Shown piece by piece: positions 34,986 to 43,956 of a DNA stretch of 64,000 nt. The stretch is from the NCBI GenBank assembly GCA_910585465.1, contig CAJUEW010000008.1, positions 1 through 64,000 on the forward strand, written 5' to 3'. This stretch comes from an uncultured Lachnospiraceae bacterium. Lineage in GTDB: Bacteria > Bacillota > Clostridia > Lachnospirales > Lachnospiraceae. The notes beneath the pieces were generated by a model. The model searched no databases, was not told the DNA's origin, and worked only from the letters and a program-made list of their open reading frames with translations. Position 1 is the first letter of the stretch; every line of letters starts with the position of its first letter. The translations under genes and the position numbers were made by a program.

Positions 34986-35348
34986 TTACATCGGCGTTCC
35001 CACCTCAATCAAATTACCATCCGGATCATAAAAACGAATAACCTTCTGTCCCCAGCTATGTGTCATAAGTCTGTGAACATACTTAATTGAGGGATACATA
35101 TTTTCAAGCTTTTGGACAAAAGCATCCATGTCAGCCTCTTCAAAATATAGTTCGCAGGAATTATTTTCAGGAATAATATCCCTCCCAACAAATCCCCTCC
35201 AGATTTTTTCATCCTGAAGCACAAGACCTTCTGTCAGAATCATATTTCCATCATTGTCCAGTATCAGCTCAAGCCCGAACAGATCATGGTAAAACCGCTT
35301 TGATCTTTCCATATCTTTAACAACAATTAATACATTTTTCAGTTTCAT
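34986..35348 (-). CDS. VOC family (glyoxalase-like) protein
   Basis: The 120-residue protein has two paired beta-alpha-beta-beta-beta modules: KNVLIVVKDMERSKRFYHDLFGLEL at the start, and VIRFYDPDGNLIEVGTPM at the end with the conserved Glu. Members include glyoxalases, dioxygenases and bleomycin-type resistance proteins; which one this is cannot be told. GGAGG precedes the start. Confidence 0.88.
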   Translation of the reverse strand: MKLKNVLIVVKDMERSKRFYHDLFGLELILDNDGNMILTEGLVLQDEKIWRGFVGRDIIPENNSCELYFEEADMDAFVQKLENMYPSIKYVHRLMTHSWGQKVIRFYDPDGNLIEVGTPM

Positions 35349-35391
35349 TGTCTTGATCCTCCATACCGCAAATTAACAAGTAAACAAAAAG

Positions 35392-35691
35392 TCAGCGGGC
35401 CCCATCCATCCAGGAACAATATGCCTGCTTCTCAATATATTCTATTGGAAGGCAATAGTAGTCCTCTAATGTTTCACACAATGCCCGGTCATAATAAATG
35501 CATAACCTGATTTTTATTTTCTGTAATGAAAAGAAGGATTTGACCCGATAAAAATAAGTATTTACATGAATTTTCCTGCGGCGATCATTCGGGCTTATAT
35601 ACACAATATATTGCTTATCACAATAACCAGGTGTTTTTGTTTTGGATTCCTTTATAATATTGTCAACAGAAATATCAATGAAATCTTTCAT
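35392..35691 (-). CDS. Hypothetical protein, 99 residues
   Basis: I recognise no family. The protein is basic and Tyr-rich, with a strand-like region KQYIVYISPNDRRRKIHVNTYFYRV and a Cys-containing C-terminal end. A plausible ribosome binding site (GGATGAAGG) precedes the start. It is isolated between the VOC gene and a terminator region, and may be a degenerate gene. Confidence 0.45.
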   Translation of the reverse strand: MKDFIDISVDNIIKESKTKTPGYCDKQYIVYISPNDRRRKIHVNTYFYRVKSFFSLQKIKIRLCIYYDRALCETLEDYYCLPIEYIEKQAYCSWMDGAR

Positions 35692-35903
35692 ATTCCTTCA
35701 TCCTTTACAAATTCCTCTGTTTTGATATTCCGGCAAAACAGAAGGACTTCTCTCAATTCCAATTTCCCTTACTGATTATACCATCGCCAATTTTTCCTTT
35801 CAAGCCGCCAGTAACAAAAACGCCAGTCTGCAAATGTATCCGCACAGCAGACGGTGGATTGAATAATTGCCGCCATGACCGCCGCAGGCGACAGTTTGAA
35901 CAG

Positions 35904-35942
35904 AATAAAAAAATCTGACGGGCGGCACGCCTCCCGTCAGAT
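35904..35942 (-). terminator. Terminator downstream of the coiled-coil protein gene
   Basis: ATCTGACGGG and CCCGTCAGAT form a perfect 10-bp stem with a 10-nt loop, followed on the minus strand by seven T residues. Confidence 0.85.
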
Positions 35943-35977
35943 ACTTATCCTGTGTACTCCCTTGTAAACTGTACTTT

Positions 35978-36472
35978 CTATACAGAGACAGAAATATTAG
36001 TACCAGGCTCTCTTTGACTTTGATTTACTTCTCCTGTTTTTGTATATACTACAGGTTCCGTGTTAATGACATCCGCATTTATTTCAGCCGGGGCGCTGCT
36101 GTCCGAATCAGCATTGTCCTTCATTACCGCCCTGCCATCTTCACTTATTTCAACAATATCCGTATTCTTATTCCTGTTTTCTTCAATTCTCTTCTCAAAT
36201 TCCTCACGGTCCTCCTTACGCTTCTGAATCGCTTCCTCACGGTCTAATTCTGCTTTTTCCCGTGTGTCCTTTGCATCCTCCTTCATTCCTTCCTCGGCCT
36301 CAGCCCTGTATTCCTCTGCCTTGTCTGCATGCTCACTCATGTAGCCCATTGCCCTCTCCATTGTTGCTGTATCGCCCTTACGCTCTGCTTCCTCATAGGC
36401 TCTGCGGGGGGTATTGATCAAATCCGTGTTTATTCTTGCGCCAACAAGTCCTTCTATTGTTTTTGCCTGCAT
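35978..36472 (-). CDS. Coiled-coil protein of unknown function next to a GHKL/LytTR system
   Basis: The 164-residue soluble protein is strongly charged. The region from about 25 to 105 is a long Glu/Lys/Arg-rich helix likely to form a coiled coil (EEAERKGDTATMERAMGYMS, then repeated EE/KR segments). A conserved-looking tail follows (VEISEDGRAVMKDNAD, VVYTKTGEVNQSQ, NISVSV-end). I recall similar short proteins in other Lachnospiraceae but know of no function. AAGGAGG precedes the start, and a terminator follows. It is 74 bp downstream of the kinase gene and probably co-transcribed with it. Confidence 0.7.
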   Translation of the reverse strand: MQAKTIEGLVGARINTDLINTPRRAYEEAERKGDTATMERAMGYMSEHADKAEEYRAEAEEGMKEDAKDTREKAELDREEAIQKRKEDREEFEKRIEENRNKNTDIVEISEDGRAVMKDNADSDSSAPAEINADVINTEPVVYTKTGEVNQSQREPGTNISVSV

Positions 36473-36546
36473 AATACTTCCTCCTTATTATTAATGTTAT
36501 CTATTTCATTTATCGGTGGAATAAATAAGTTGATTAGCTTTATGCT

Positions 36547-37935
36547 TTAAACAGCCTGTTTCATGTCATGTCCGGCATCTCTCAGCGGTATTAAAATTGA
36601 AATTAAGAAAATGCCCTTTTGAACATCTATATTCATTACTCCATTATATCGATGTACTACGTCACTGATATTTAACAGACCAATCCCATGCTCCCCCGGA
36701 TTTTCCTTACCGGCAGATCCGGTTTTATTTTCTTCTTCCGTATGGGCACTGTTTTTTACTTCCAGCAAAAAGCATTTTTTTACCATTCTGCCCTGAATAT
36801 TGATAAACGGCCGTGAACCGCAGTCTGACCCGTCACTTTGTAATCTTGCACATGCTTCCACAGCATTGTCTAATATATTCCCAAACAATACACATAAATC
36901 AAACTCATTGATATGGCATATTCCCGGTATCTGTACATCACATTCCCAGATAATATTTTTTTCTTCTGCTATATTCCTTTTCTGGTACAGAAGCACATCT
37001 ACGATTCTATTCCCTGTGATTTCCTCCCGAATTCCAAAAGCAGCGCTCTCTTCCATGTTTTTCAGATAATTTTCCAGCTTTTCCCACTCTTTATTTTCCA
37101 GCAGTCCCAGTAAAGCAATGATATGATTTTTCAAATCATGCCTTAACCTCTCTGCCCGATCGTACTGTTCCTCCAGCATTTTATAAGCCGCAATCTGCAA
37201 AGAATACTGGCTGCTTTTCTTTTGTTCCAAATAAATCTGATCCATTCCAAATACATAGAACCCTGCTGCAAACATAGATAAAACTGTTAAAACGCAAAAT
37301 TCGGCATGACTGAGAATCTGATCATAATATAGTCCCATATTACCTCCGCTTCTAATCAGGATGCCTTTACTTGCGCCCCAGTTTGCCATATCAATCACCG
37401 CTGTAACCGCAAGCAAAGGGATTGCTAATATAACATACCATTTCTTCGTTTTGTAATAAAAAACGGACATAAGACCCTTTCCCATCCAATGTATCGCCAG
37501 TATCACTATGACCAGGCTGATGCAGACAATCAGGCGGGTCTCCCGCTCTGTTAAAAAAGGAACCGCAATACTTTTCACCGTATGCAGGAAAAGCAGCGCC
37601 AGACACGAAAAGAAAGACACAAAGAAATTCTCTATCAGTGTGGTGACGGTAATCAGTATGGAGGCAACCAGTATTTTTTTTTCGGTATTTTTTTGAAACA
37701 ACATTAATATCAGTCCGATAAAAAATAACCGGTTCAGTAAAATAAAAAAAATATCCGGGATAACACAGTATCTATTCACTATATTTATGAACACCCTGCC
37801 CCCAAAAAGGAGGAGCACAAATATTTTCTCATTTATCCGCGAAATTTCCAGATATTCCTTGCAGAATTTATCAACCGCATAGATATATCCCGAATAGCAT
37901 AATATCACCATGGAAACACTTACGAATTCCTGCAT
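36547..37935 (-). CDS. GHKL-domain sensor histidine kinase (AgrC-like)
   Basis: The 462-residue membrane kinase has six or seven N-terminal helices (residues 1-230), an H-box RLRHDLKNHIIALLGLLEN near 265, and a GHKL ATPase domain with NILDNAVEAC and GIGLLNISDVV. Polytopic sensor plus GHKL is the AgrC/ComD arrangement for peptide pheromones. No agrB-like peptidase or obvious precursor peptide is encoded within several kb. The start overlaps the response regulator stop by one base (TAATG). Confidence 0.88.
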   Translation of the reverse strand: MQEFVSVSMVILCYSGYIYAVDKFCKEYLEISRINEKIFVLLLFGGRVFINIVNRYCVIPDIFFILLNRLFFIGLILMLFQKNTEKKILVASILITVTTLIENFFVSFFSCLALLFLHTVKSIAVPFLTERETRLIVCISLVIVILAIHWMGKGLMSVFYYKTKKWYVILAIPLLAVTAVIDMANWGASKGILIRSGGNMGLYYDQILSHAEFCVLTVLSMFAAGFYVFGMDQIYLEQKKSSQYSLQIAAYKMLEEQYDRAERLRHDLKNHIIALLGLLENKEWEKLENYLKNMEESAAFGIREEITGNRIVDVLLYQKRNIAEEKNIIWECDVQIPGICHINEFDLCVLFGNILDNAVEACARLQSDGSDCGSRPFINIQGRMVKKCFLLEVKNSAHTEEENKTGSAGKENPGEHGIGLLNISDVVHRYNGVMNIDVQKGIFLISILIPLRDAGHDMKQAV

Positions 37936-38651
37936 TATACAATCCCTCCGTTTTTTCTCATGTATTCTAAGATCTCCTTACAAAACTCTTCGTACCTCCT
38001 CTTCGCAATTACGATCCTCTCTCCATTATCAAGAACAACTTCCTGTCTGTTATATACATCAACATATTTCAGATTTATAAGATAGCTTTTATGACACCGG
38101 AAAAATCCCTTTCCCTGCAAGTTATTTTCCAAAACGCCAATCTGTTCATAATACGTAAATACCCCGTCTGCTCCATGAGCGTCAATCATCCTTCCTTTTA
38201 TTTCAAAATAATAAATATCATCTAAGAATAGTTTCTGTTTTTGTCTTTCCTTACTGACAATGATAAATTCCTTTATATGATTCTCTGTTTTAAGAACTGC
38301 CTTCTGCAGCACTCTTTCCAGCTTTTTTTCATCAACTGGCTTTAATAAATATTGAAAAGCCTCCACATCATAAGCTTCAAATACATATTTCCTGCTGGAG
38401 GATATAAAAACAAGTATTTTATCGAATGCCTTTTCCCGAACGAGCCGCGCTGTTCTCATTCCGTCCATGTCATGCATGATAATATCAAGAAAAATAATGT
38501 CAAAATTCTCTGATGACTGTATCAGTTCCCGTCCGCTGCAGAATTGCCGTATCGTACAGGATATTCCCATTTTTTTTAAAATCCCTCTGATTTTTCCTGC
38601 TATATTGCAGCACTCAATAACTTCATCATCACATACTGCTATCCACAGCAT
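37935..38651 (-). CDS. LytTR family response regulator (AgrA-like)
   Basis: The 238-residue protein has a receiver domain with phospho-acceptor Asp in DIIFLDIIMHDMDG (about residue 57) and a C-terminal LytTR DNA-binding domain (YYFEIKGRMIDAHG, FFRCHKSYLINLKYVDVY). ATG 38651 follows AGGTGG. It is the first gene of a three-gene transcript: regulator, kinase, coiled-coil protein. The upstream 297 bases should hold its promoter; LytTR sites are not obvious. Confidence 0.9.
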   Translation of the reverse strand: MLWIAVCDDEVIECCNIAGKIRGILKKMGISCTIRQFCSGRELIQSSENFDIIFLDIIMHDMDGMRTARLVREKAFDKILVFISSSRKYVFEAYDVEAFQYLLKPVDEKKLERVLQKAVLKTENHIKEFIIVSKERQKQKLFLDDIYYFEIKGRMIDAHGADGVFTYYEQIGVLENNLQGKGFFRCHKSYLINLKYVDVYNRQEVVLDNGERIVIAKRRYEEFCKEILEYMRKNGGIV

Positions 38652-38948
38652 TTTAACCACCTGCCCTACATGAATATATCATACTATATCGGCATAAACA
38701 TTATCCGAGTTTTATTTTATGCCACAAACGGGCGCTTAAATGTAATGAACGCCCCGGAGGTTCCGGATATAGGAACTGTTGAGGCAAAAAACAAGCAGCG
38801 ATCCGTAATTTCCCTTATCAGACCGCTGCTTAGATTTTATTTTACCTGTTATTATGAAATACCGCCCGCGGCAAAAGTCATAGCTGTTCCTTTGATATCG
38901 GAAAATTCTTCATGTTTGTTTTTCCGGAAAGGAGGGGCCGAAAATGAT
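38652..38948. other. Intergenic region upstream of the LytTR gene
   Basis: The 297 bases hold the terminator of the upstream lipoprotein gene (38784-38831), then a promoter region that must drive the LytTR gene. A strong ribosome-binding-site-like run at 38930-38940 on the plus strand precedes a short frame antisense to the lipoprotein gene; I regard it as chance. Confidence 0.4.
38784..38831 (-). terminator. Terminator after the acidic lipoprotein gene
   Basis: AAGCAGCG and CGCTGCTT form an 8-bp stem with a 23-nt loop, followed on the minus strand by GTTTTTT. Confidence 0.7.
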
Positions 38949-39557
38949 CTATACCACTTTTATAATACAAATCTGGGCAGCCTTTAAGGAATCACCCGAG
39001 AAGCTTCCCCATACCTCCACCATCTGGCCGGATGCCATGTCTGCCGCTGTTGCTTCTGACAGTTCGGAGCTTGCTCCTCCGTCATAAATAGTCCTTATTT
39101 TAAACAACGTGTTCTGATCATATGTAACTGCAACCTTGTTAAACTCAGAATCATCCCCGCCGCCAGGCGATATTATAATATCTCCGCCATCTTCCGCCTT
39201 TTTCTGAATACTCTCAATCACGGTAAGCTGTCCGTCCTCCAGAGCTTTGATTTCCCCCTCCAGGTCCGGACTGCTGTCCACCCATTCCCCGGATGTGCTG
39301 CCTGTTTCTTTACCGCCGCCCTCACCGGATTCCGGTTCCGCCGATGCTTCCGGATTCTCCTGTTCATTCCCGGTATCTGCTTCCTCCGGATCAGAAGCCT
39401 TCTCCTGCTCCCCATCTTCCGGCAGAGGAGCGCTCAGAGCTTCCTGCTGTTCTTCTGCATCCGGCATTTCTTCCGCCTGGCCGCAGGCGCATACCGCAAG
39501 GCTTAAGATACACAGCACCACTGCCAGTAAAATCATTTTTCCTGCTTTGTTTTTCAT
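38949..39557 (-). CDS. Acidic lipoprotein of unknown function
   Basis: The 202-residue protein has a lipoprotein signal (lipobox AVCACGQ), a low-complexity Glu/Ser/Gly/Pro linker to about residue 100, and a small globular end (DGQLTVIESIQKKAEDGG, MVEVWGSFSGDSLKAAQICIIKVV). The end resembles secreted domains that bind ligands or modulate transport; I do not recognise it. AGGAGGAG precedes ATG 39557. It lies downstream of the FtsX-type permease gene, 150 bp away, and may be its partner. Confidence 0.75.
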   Translation of the reverse strand: MKNKAGKMILLAVVLCILSLAVCACGQAEEMPDAEEQQEALSAPLPEDGEQEKASDPEEADTGNEQENPEASAEPESGEGGGKETGSTSGEWVDSSPDLEGEIKALEDGQLTVIESIQKKAEDGGDIIISPGGGDDSEFNKVAVTYDQNTLFKIRTIYDGGASSELSEATAADMASGQMVEVWGSFSGDSLKAAQICIIKVV

Positions 39558-39707
39558 TTTTTCTCCTCCTAAATATAAATTCAAGTCAGCAGTTTATTCA
39601 ATATTTCTGCGAACTTCTTTGCTGATTTTACCAAAACAGTCTCTAAAAAGCTTCTAAAACAGCTTAAGAAATTATTAATATTTATGCATTCCTTCTGTCA
39701 GCAAATA

Positions 39708-42035
39708 TTATAATTCATTTATCACTTCTGTTATCGCCATGCTCCGAATATGCTTTGACGGGGCATAGACTGCAGCAACAACAGAAATCATATCAAATAC
39801 AACAATAATACAAAGTAATTTTAATGGCGGACACCAGGCAATTCCAAAGTATCGGGTGAGCAGCTTCATATGCAGGAAACGGTTAAGCGCGAGTCCGGCA
39901 CCGCAGCCGACCACAAGACCGGAAACAGCATAAGTAAAGGCTTCGGCAGTAATCATTTGCTGAAGCTGTCTGCCATCCATACCAACGGCCCTCATAGCGC
40001 CGTACTGTTTTATCCGGGCAGCCACGCTCACAGAAATGCTGTTAATGATGTTGAACAGTGTAATCATAGCAATGATTGCCAGGAAGCAATACATAACAAA
40101 CTGCGTGGCCAAATAAGTGGCTGCATCCTCCTGATTACCCTTGCGTAAATCCGAAAAAACCACGTTGCTCTCAACAAGACTGCTGATTTGCCGAATGGTT
40201 TCATCGGAAGCATTTTTTTCTAGCTGCACGCCAATCATATTATAATTTTGTTCATCTGTCAGCCATTCAAAGGTTTCCTGAGAACAGATTACGCTGTATT
40301 CCGGCGAATACAGACCTGCAGATACGGCACAGGTAATCTGAACCTCTTTTCCTGCAATCTGAATAGTATCCCCAACTCTTAAAGGGTTATCTGTATTACT
40401 GAGCGTCATAACCTGCCCGCTGTTTCCGTAGATTGCCTCTATATCCCCTTCAACCACACTATCCTCTGAATTATCCAGCAAAAAATTACTGTAAGATATC
40501 AGATTCACATGATCAATCCCGGCTCTTGAGGAAGCGGCAGAAATATGATCCATATATGAGGTGGCAAAAATATGCTCCACCCCTGAAATTGCACTGATTT
40601 GATTAAATAAATTTTGATCCAATACCAGTTCGTTAGCATAACCATTGAGTACAATATCCGGCTGCCATGACCGTAAAGTCGGTAACAATGCATGAGCAAA
40701 ATCCAATCCTACGGAAAAGCACAGGAACAGAATCATGCTGACAGAAAAACTGGCAGTCAGCAGAAACCAGTTTTTCTTAGACGCTGTTGCATGGTGAATA
40801 CCCAGTGTCCATTGGATTTTACCAAAACTTGGCTTTAATATATGCCGTACAGAGGGCATTCCTTCCATATTACCGGAAACCGCTGCCATCGGCGAAACTT
40901 CGGCAGCACGCTTGGCGGGAGACTGTGCCGCCAGCAGAACAGTTGCGATTCCCACCGCCGCACCGGAAATAAGTCCGGCAGGACTAAGCGCAAAAACCGG
41001 TATGGCGGCAAATTCACCGCCAATATGATATAACAGCCCGCAAACGCCCCAACTAATCGCTGTTCCTGAAAGCAGGCCGACCGGAACTGCCGTTTTACAC
41101 CAGTTTAGCGCTTCCAGCCGTACAAATCGAATAATCTGCCCACGGCTTGCCCCAATACAACGCATCATACCAAAAAATTTAATCCGCTGAGTCACATTAC
41201 TGTTCATGCTGCCCGAAATCATCAGTACCCCGGCTAATAACACTAGAACGGATAAAATAGCCGCTATTCTATAAATGCCGCTCATGGATGTACTGCTGCT
41301 TTGTCCCGCAATACCCATAACAGCAGTATTTTCAGAAATGCTGCCCTCCGGCAGACCATATTGCTCCTTAATTTCGGATATTGCCCCGGAGGCTTTTGCT
41401 GCATCTTGAAACTGTACATAACAGACCGGATTGGCTGCCATATTGTTTTTTTTCATAATTGCGGTAAAAGCTGCCGGTGTCATATATGCTGCAACCAGAT
41501 AAGTCTGCCCTTCATAGTATTCTTTATCATCTGAGCCAAAACCAGACACCGTAAAATCAGTATTTCCGGCAGGTGTGTGTAAGGTTACACTGTCGCCAAG
41601 CTCTACCCTCAAAGCAAGTTTCCCGTTGGAACTAAGCACTATTTCATCATCACTTCGTGGATAAGTTCCTTCCTCGATGCCGTTTGCAAGCTGCATCATA
41701 TATGTTTCATCGGTACTATACAATACAGCACTTTTTTCATTGATATAGTATGGCTGGTCTGCATCGAAATTAAAAACCTCCGACCAGCCAACAGCAGCCA
41801 CATCAGAACGCTGGCTGAGGTCTTCCGCAATACTCTGAGAAATATTTTTCAACTGCACATGCCAGTTTCCATGCTTGTTCTGCAAATAAGAACTTACTGC
41901 CCGAGCCGCCATATCTGCCACACTGAAAATAGTTGTCACAAGCAGCACGGAAACAACAATACATAGGATTGTCATGCGGTTCTGCCGTTTCCTGACTTTT
42001 GCGGAAATGGGAATCAGACTAAGATAACTTTTCAT
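39708..42035 (-). CDS. FtsX-family ABC transporter permease (MacB/BceB-like), no ATPase nearby
   Basis: The 775-residue protein has an N-terminal helix (about 25-45), a large extracellular domain, then two FtsX permease modules. Each has the signature 'G-A-M-R-A-V/C-I-G' type motif: RIKFFGMMRCIGASRGQII and RIKQYGAMRAVGMDGRQL. Such permeases export peptides or lipoproteins, or act with two-component systems in antimicrobial resistance, always with an ATPase. No ATPase is encoded within this window. ATG 42035 follows AGAGGTG. A palindrome at 42105-42120 sits in its promoter region. Confidence 0.88.
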   Translation of the reverse strand: MKSYLSLIPISAKVRKRQNRMTILCIVVSVLLVTTIFSVADMAARAVSSYLQNKHGNWHVQLKNISQSIAEDLSQRSDVAAVGWSEVFNFDADQPYYINEKSAVLYSTDETYMMQLANGIEEGTYPRSDDEIVLSSNGKLALRVELGDSVTLHTPAGNTDFTVSGFGSDDKEYYEGQTYLVAAYMTPAAFTAIMKKNNMAANPVCYVQFQDAAKASGAISEIKEQYGLPEGSISENTAVMGIAGQSSSTSMSGIYRIAAILSVLVLLAGVLMISGSMNSNVTQRIKFFGMMRCIGASRGQIIRFVRLEALNWCKTAVPVGLLSGTAISWGVCGLLYHIGGEFAAIPVFALSPAGLISGAAVGIATVLLAAQSPAKRAAEVSPMAAVSGNMEGMPSVRHILKPSFGKIQWTLGIHHATASKKNWFLLTASFSVSMILFLCFSVGLDFAHALLPTLRSWQPDIVLNGYANELVLDQNLFNQISAISGVEHIFATSYMDHISAASSRAGIDHVNLISYSNFLLDNSEDSVVEGDIEAIYGNSGQVMTLSNTDNPLRVGDTIQIAGKEVQITCAVSAGLYSPEYSVICSQETFEWLTDEQNYNMIGVQLEKNASDETIRQISSLVESNVVFSDLRKGNQEDAATYLATQFVMYCFLAIIAMITLFNIINSISVSVAARIKQYGAMRAVGMDGRQLQQMITAEAFTYAVSGLVVGCGAGLALNRFLHMKLLTRYFGIAWCPPLKLLCIIVVFDMISVVAAVYAPSKHIRSMAITEVINEL

Positions 42036-42310
42036 TTGCAACACCTCTTTTCGTTTTAATGGTCTTAATATAACAAAAAAATCCTACGCCAATATTACAA
42101 TCAGCCTACAATTTTGTAGGAATCAGAAAATTCATTATAAAGAATCATTATTTCAGACAGTCCTCTGCCTTCTTAATTATCAGTATATTCCCACGTTGAC
42201 ATCCCTTTTCTTATCCCCTATAATTTTTACTGTGAATGCAGAACGTAGAACGGGGATTATCCAAATGATAAAAAGCCGTGCAGAAATAAAAGTCTGAGGA
42301 GGAAAACATA
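42036..42310. other. Divergent intergenic region between the FtsX-type permease and DUF3795 genes
   Basis: It contains the palindrome CCTACAATTTTGTAGG at 42105-42120. A further TCCTAC half-site lies at 42082-42087. No gene is seen. Confidence 0.5.
42105..42120. promoter_or_regulatory. Palindromic operator candidate upstream of the FtsX-type permease
   Basis: CCTACAA and TTGTAGG are perfect 7-bp arms separated by TT. The site is 70 bp upstream of the permease start. The regulator is not identified. Confidence 0.5.
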
Positions 42311-42745
42311 ATGGAATCTATTTGCGGAATTGACTGCATGAAATGTGAATTAAGCGGCGCTTGTAATGGATGTGCCGCAACAGAAGGACATCCATTTGGA
42401 GCAGAATGTATCGTTGCAGAATGCTGCAAAAAAGGAAAGTCAGCCTTAAACGAATTAAAGGAAAAACTGATGTCAGCATTTAACTCCCTTAACATTCAGG
42501 ATATGGAAGAGGTCACAGAGCTTCACGCGCTGAAAGGCTCCTTTGCCAACATTGAGTATATTTTGCCCAACGGACAGAACATAAAGTTTTGGGAAGACGA
42601 CAAAATTTATCTGGGAAATCAGCTACATAAGAAACACAGTGACAGATGCTATGGGATTATTGCTGATGAAACATATCTTATGGTATCAGAATACAGCGGT
42701 TATGGTTCTGACGCGAAAATTATCATATTCAAACAATGGAATTAA
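42311..42745 (+). CDS. DUF3795 domain protein
   Basis: The 144-residue protein begins with the Cys-rich DUF3795 motif (CGIDCMKCELSGACNGCAAT, then ECIVAECC), which probably binds an iron-sulfur cluster or zinc. The C-terminal 80 residues (HALKGSFANIEYILPNGQNIKFWED) are an added domain not usual in the shortest DUF3795 proteins. GAGGAGG precedes the start. A GrpB gene follows at 48 bp. Confidence 0.82.
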   Translation: MESICGIDCMKCELSGACNGCAATEGHPFGAECIVAECCKKGKSALNELKEKLMSAFNSLNIQDMEEVTELHALKGSFANIEYILPNGQNIKFWEDDKIYLGNQLHKKHSDRCYGIIADETYLMVSEYSGYGSDAKIIIFKQWN

Positions 42746-42793
42746 GCAAAGAATGATAAACCGTCCAATAAAACCGGAGGCAGGCAGATCAAT

Positions 42794-43375
42794 ATGCATA
42801 AGTCTTTATCCGAAATGACACTGGAAGAATTATGGGAGCTGTTTCCAGTCATTCTTTCGGAACATAAAAGCTGTTGGGGGCATTGGTATGAAAAAGAGAA
42901 ACAAAACATAATATCTCTTCTGCAGGACAAAAGTCTAAGAATCAGTCATATTGGAAGTACGGCAATAAATAATATTATGGCAAAACCAATCGTTGATATT
43001 CTTGTTGAGATTCCCCCAAATGCTTCTATGACAGATATAAAGGAAAAACTGACAAACAGCGGCTACCTATGTATGTCAGAGGGAGAAAACCGAAAATCCT
43101 TTAACAAGGGATATACTGATAAAGGGTTCGCGAAAAAAGTATTCCACTTACATTTACGTTATTATGGTGATAACGATGAACTGTATTTCCGGGATTATAT
43201 GAACAAGTATCCGGCTCTGGCAAAGGAGTACGAAAAGCTGAAGATTTCCCTCTGCAGAAAATATCAGCATAACAGGGATGCTTATACCCAGGCAAAAACT
43301 GCATTTATCTCAAAATATACCCGGCTTGCAAAGGCAGATTATCACTTTTCCGCTCAATTCAACAGAATACAATAA
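42794..43375 (+). CDS. GrpB family protein
   Basis: The 193-residue protein carries the nucleotidyltransferase-like core typical of GrpB: ISHIGSTAINNIMAKPIVDILVEI and FHLHLRYYGDNDELYFRDYMNKYP. GrpB proteins occur alone or fused to dephospho-CoA kinase, and their substrate is unknown. It has a GGAGG site and is probably co-transcribed with the DUF3795 gene. Confidence 0.88.
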   Translation: MHKSLSEMTLEELWELFPVILSEHKSCWGHWYEKEKQNIISLLQDKSLRISHIGSTAINNIMAKPIVDILVEIPPNASMTDIKEKLTNSGYLCMSEGENRKSFNKGYTDKGFAKKVFHLHLRYYGDNDELYFRDYMNKYPALAKEYEKLKISLCRKYQHNRDAYTQAKTAFISKYTRLAKADYHFSAQFNRIQ

Positions 43376-43439
43376 GCTGCCTTTTCATGTGAAGTATGGC
43401 TGAACAGATTCAGATTCACTATTGGGGGGAGCCATAGTT

Positions 43440-43814
43440 TTATTTTAAATCTTTTTCATGCTTAAAGCCCCATTTCATAATTTCATAAAAAATAGGCATT
43501 AAATCTCTTCCACGTTCTGTAAAAGAATATTCTACATGGGGCGGTATTTCATTAAACTGCTCTCTATGAATAAAGCCGTCCGCTTCTAATTCACGCAAAG
43601 CATTTGTAAGCATTGTGTTTGTAATTCCCTGTAAGTCCTTTTTTAACGTACCAAAACGGACAGTATCATAAATACATAATTCATACAAAATCTGCGTTTT
43701 CCACTTCCCCTGAAGCATAATAAGCAATGGAGTAACAGGGCAGTTTCCAAGTTCGGTTACAATTCCCTTTTTAACATTTTCCAGATATTCCTCATAAGTC
43801 ATATATTCCTGCAT
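43440..43814 (-). CDS. HxlR family transcriptional regulator
   Basis: The 124-residue winged-helix protein has the hallmarks of HxlR: CPVTPLLIMLQGKWKTQILYELC, a recognition region KKDLQGITNTMLTNALRELEADGFI, and a wing PPHVEYSFTERGRDL. A single Cys near residue 25 is a candidate redox sensor, as in YodB or HypR, which respond to electrophiles. It is divergent from the esterase / adenylation enzyme operon, with nested palindromes between them, so it probably controls that operon. Confidence 0.92.
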   Translation of the reverse strand: MQEYMTYEEYLENVKKGIVTELGNCPVTPLLIMLQGKWKTQILYELCIYDTVRFGTLKKDLQGITNTMLTNALRELEADGFIHREQFNEIPPHVEYSFTERGRDLMPIFYEIMKWGFKHEKDLK

Positions 43815-43848
43815 ATCAAAATTTTTCCTTTCATCAAAAAACCATACA

Positions 43849-43890
43849 AAGTACGGTTTTTGATACCATGTATCAAATTTCTGCGTACTT
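43849..43890. promoter_or_regulatory. Nested palindromic HxlR operator
   Basis: Outer arms AAGTACG (43849-43855) and CGTACTT (43884-43890) surround an inner palindrome TGATAC-CAT-GTATCA (43861-43875). The outer right arm overlaps the -35 element of the plus-strand promoter. GTAC-type half-sites are known for HxlR regulators. Confidence 0.6.
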
Positions 43891-43916
43891 GATTTCTATT
43901 TTTGATATAGTATAAT
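43889..43916 (+). promoter_or_regulatory. Promoter of the esterase/adenylation/GNAT operon
   Basis: TTGATT (43889-43894) and a perfect TATAAT (43911-43916) are separated by 16 bp, 40 bp before the start codon. Confidence 0.7.
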
Positions 43917-43956
43917 TTTTGAACAAAGAAAAGTCAATAAGGAAGTGGTCATAAAA

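Noticed and set aside
38652..38948. LytTR direct-repeat binding sites upstream of the response regulator
   Set aside because: I could not find two matching imperfect repeats at the spacing typical of AgrA sites.
38943..39090. Short plus-strand frame after a strong AGGAGG-like run, a possible signalling peptide for the GHKL system
   Set aside because: It is antisense to the end of the lipoprotein gene, has no leader-like or charged/hydrophobic pattern of a pheromone precursor, and there is no processing enzyme nearby.
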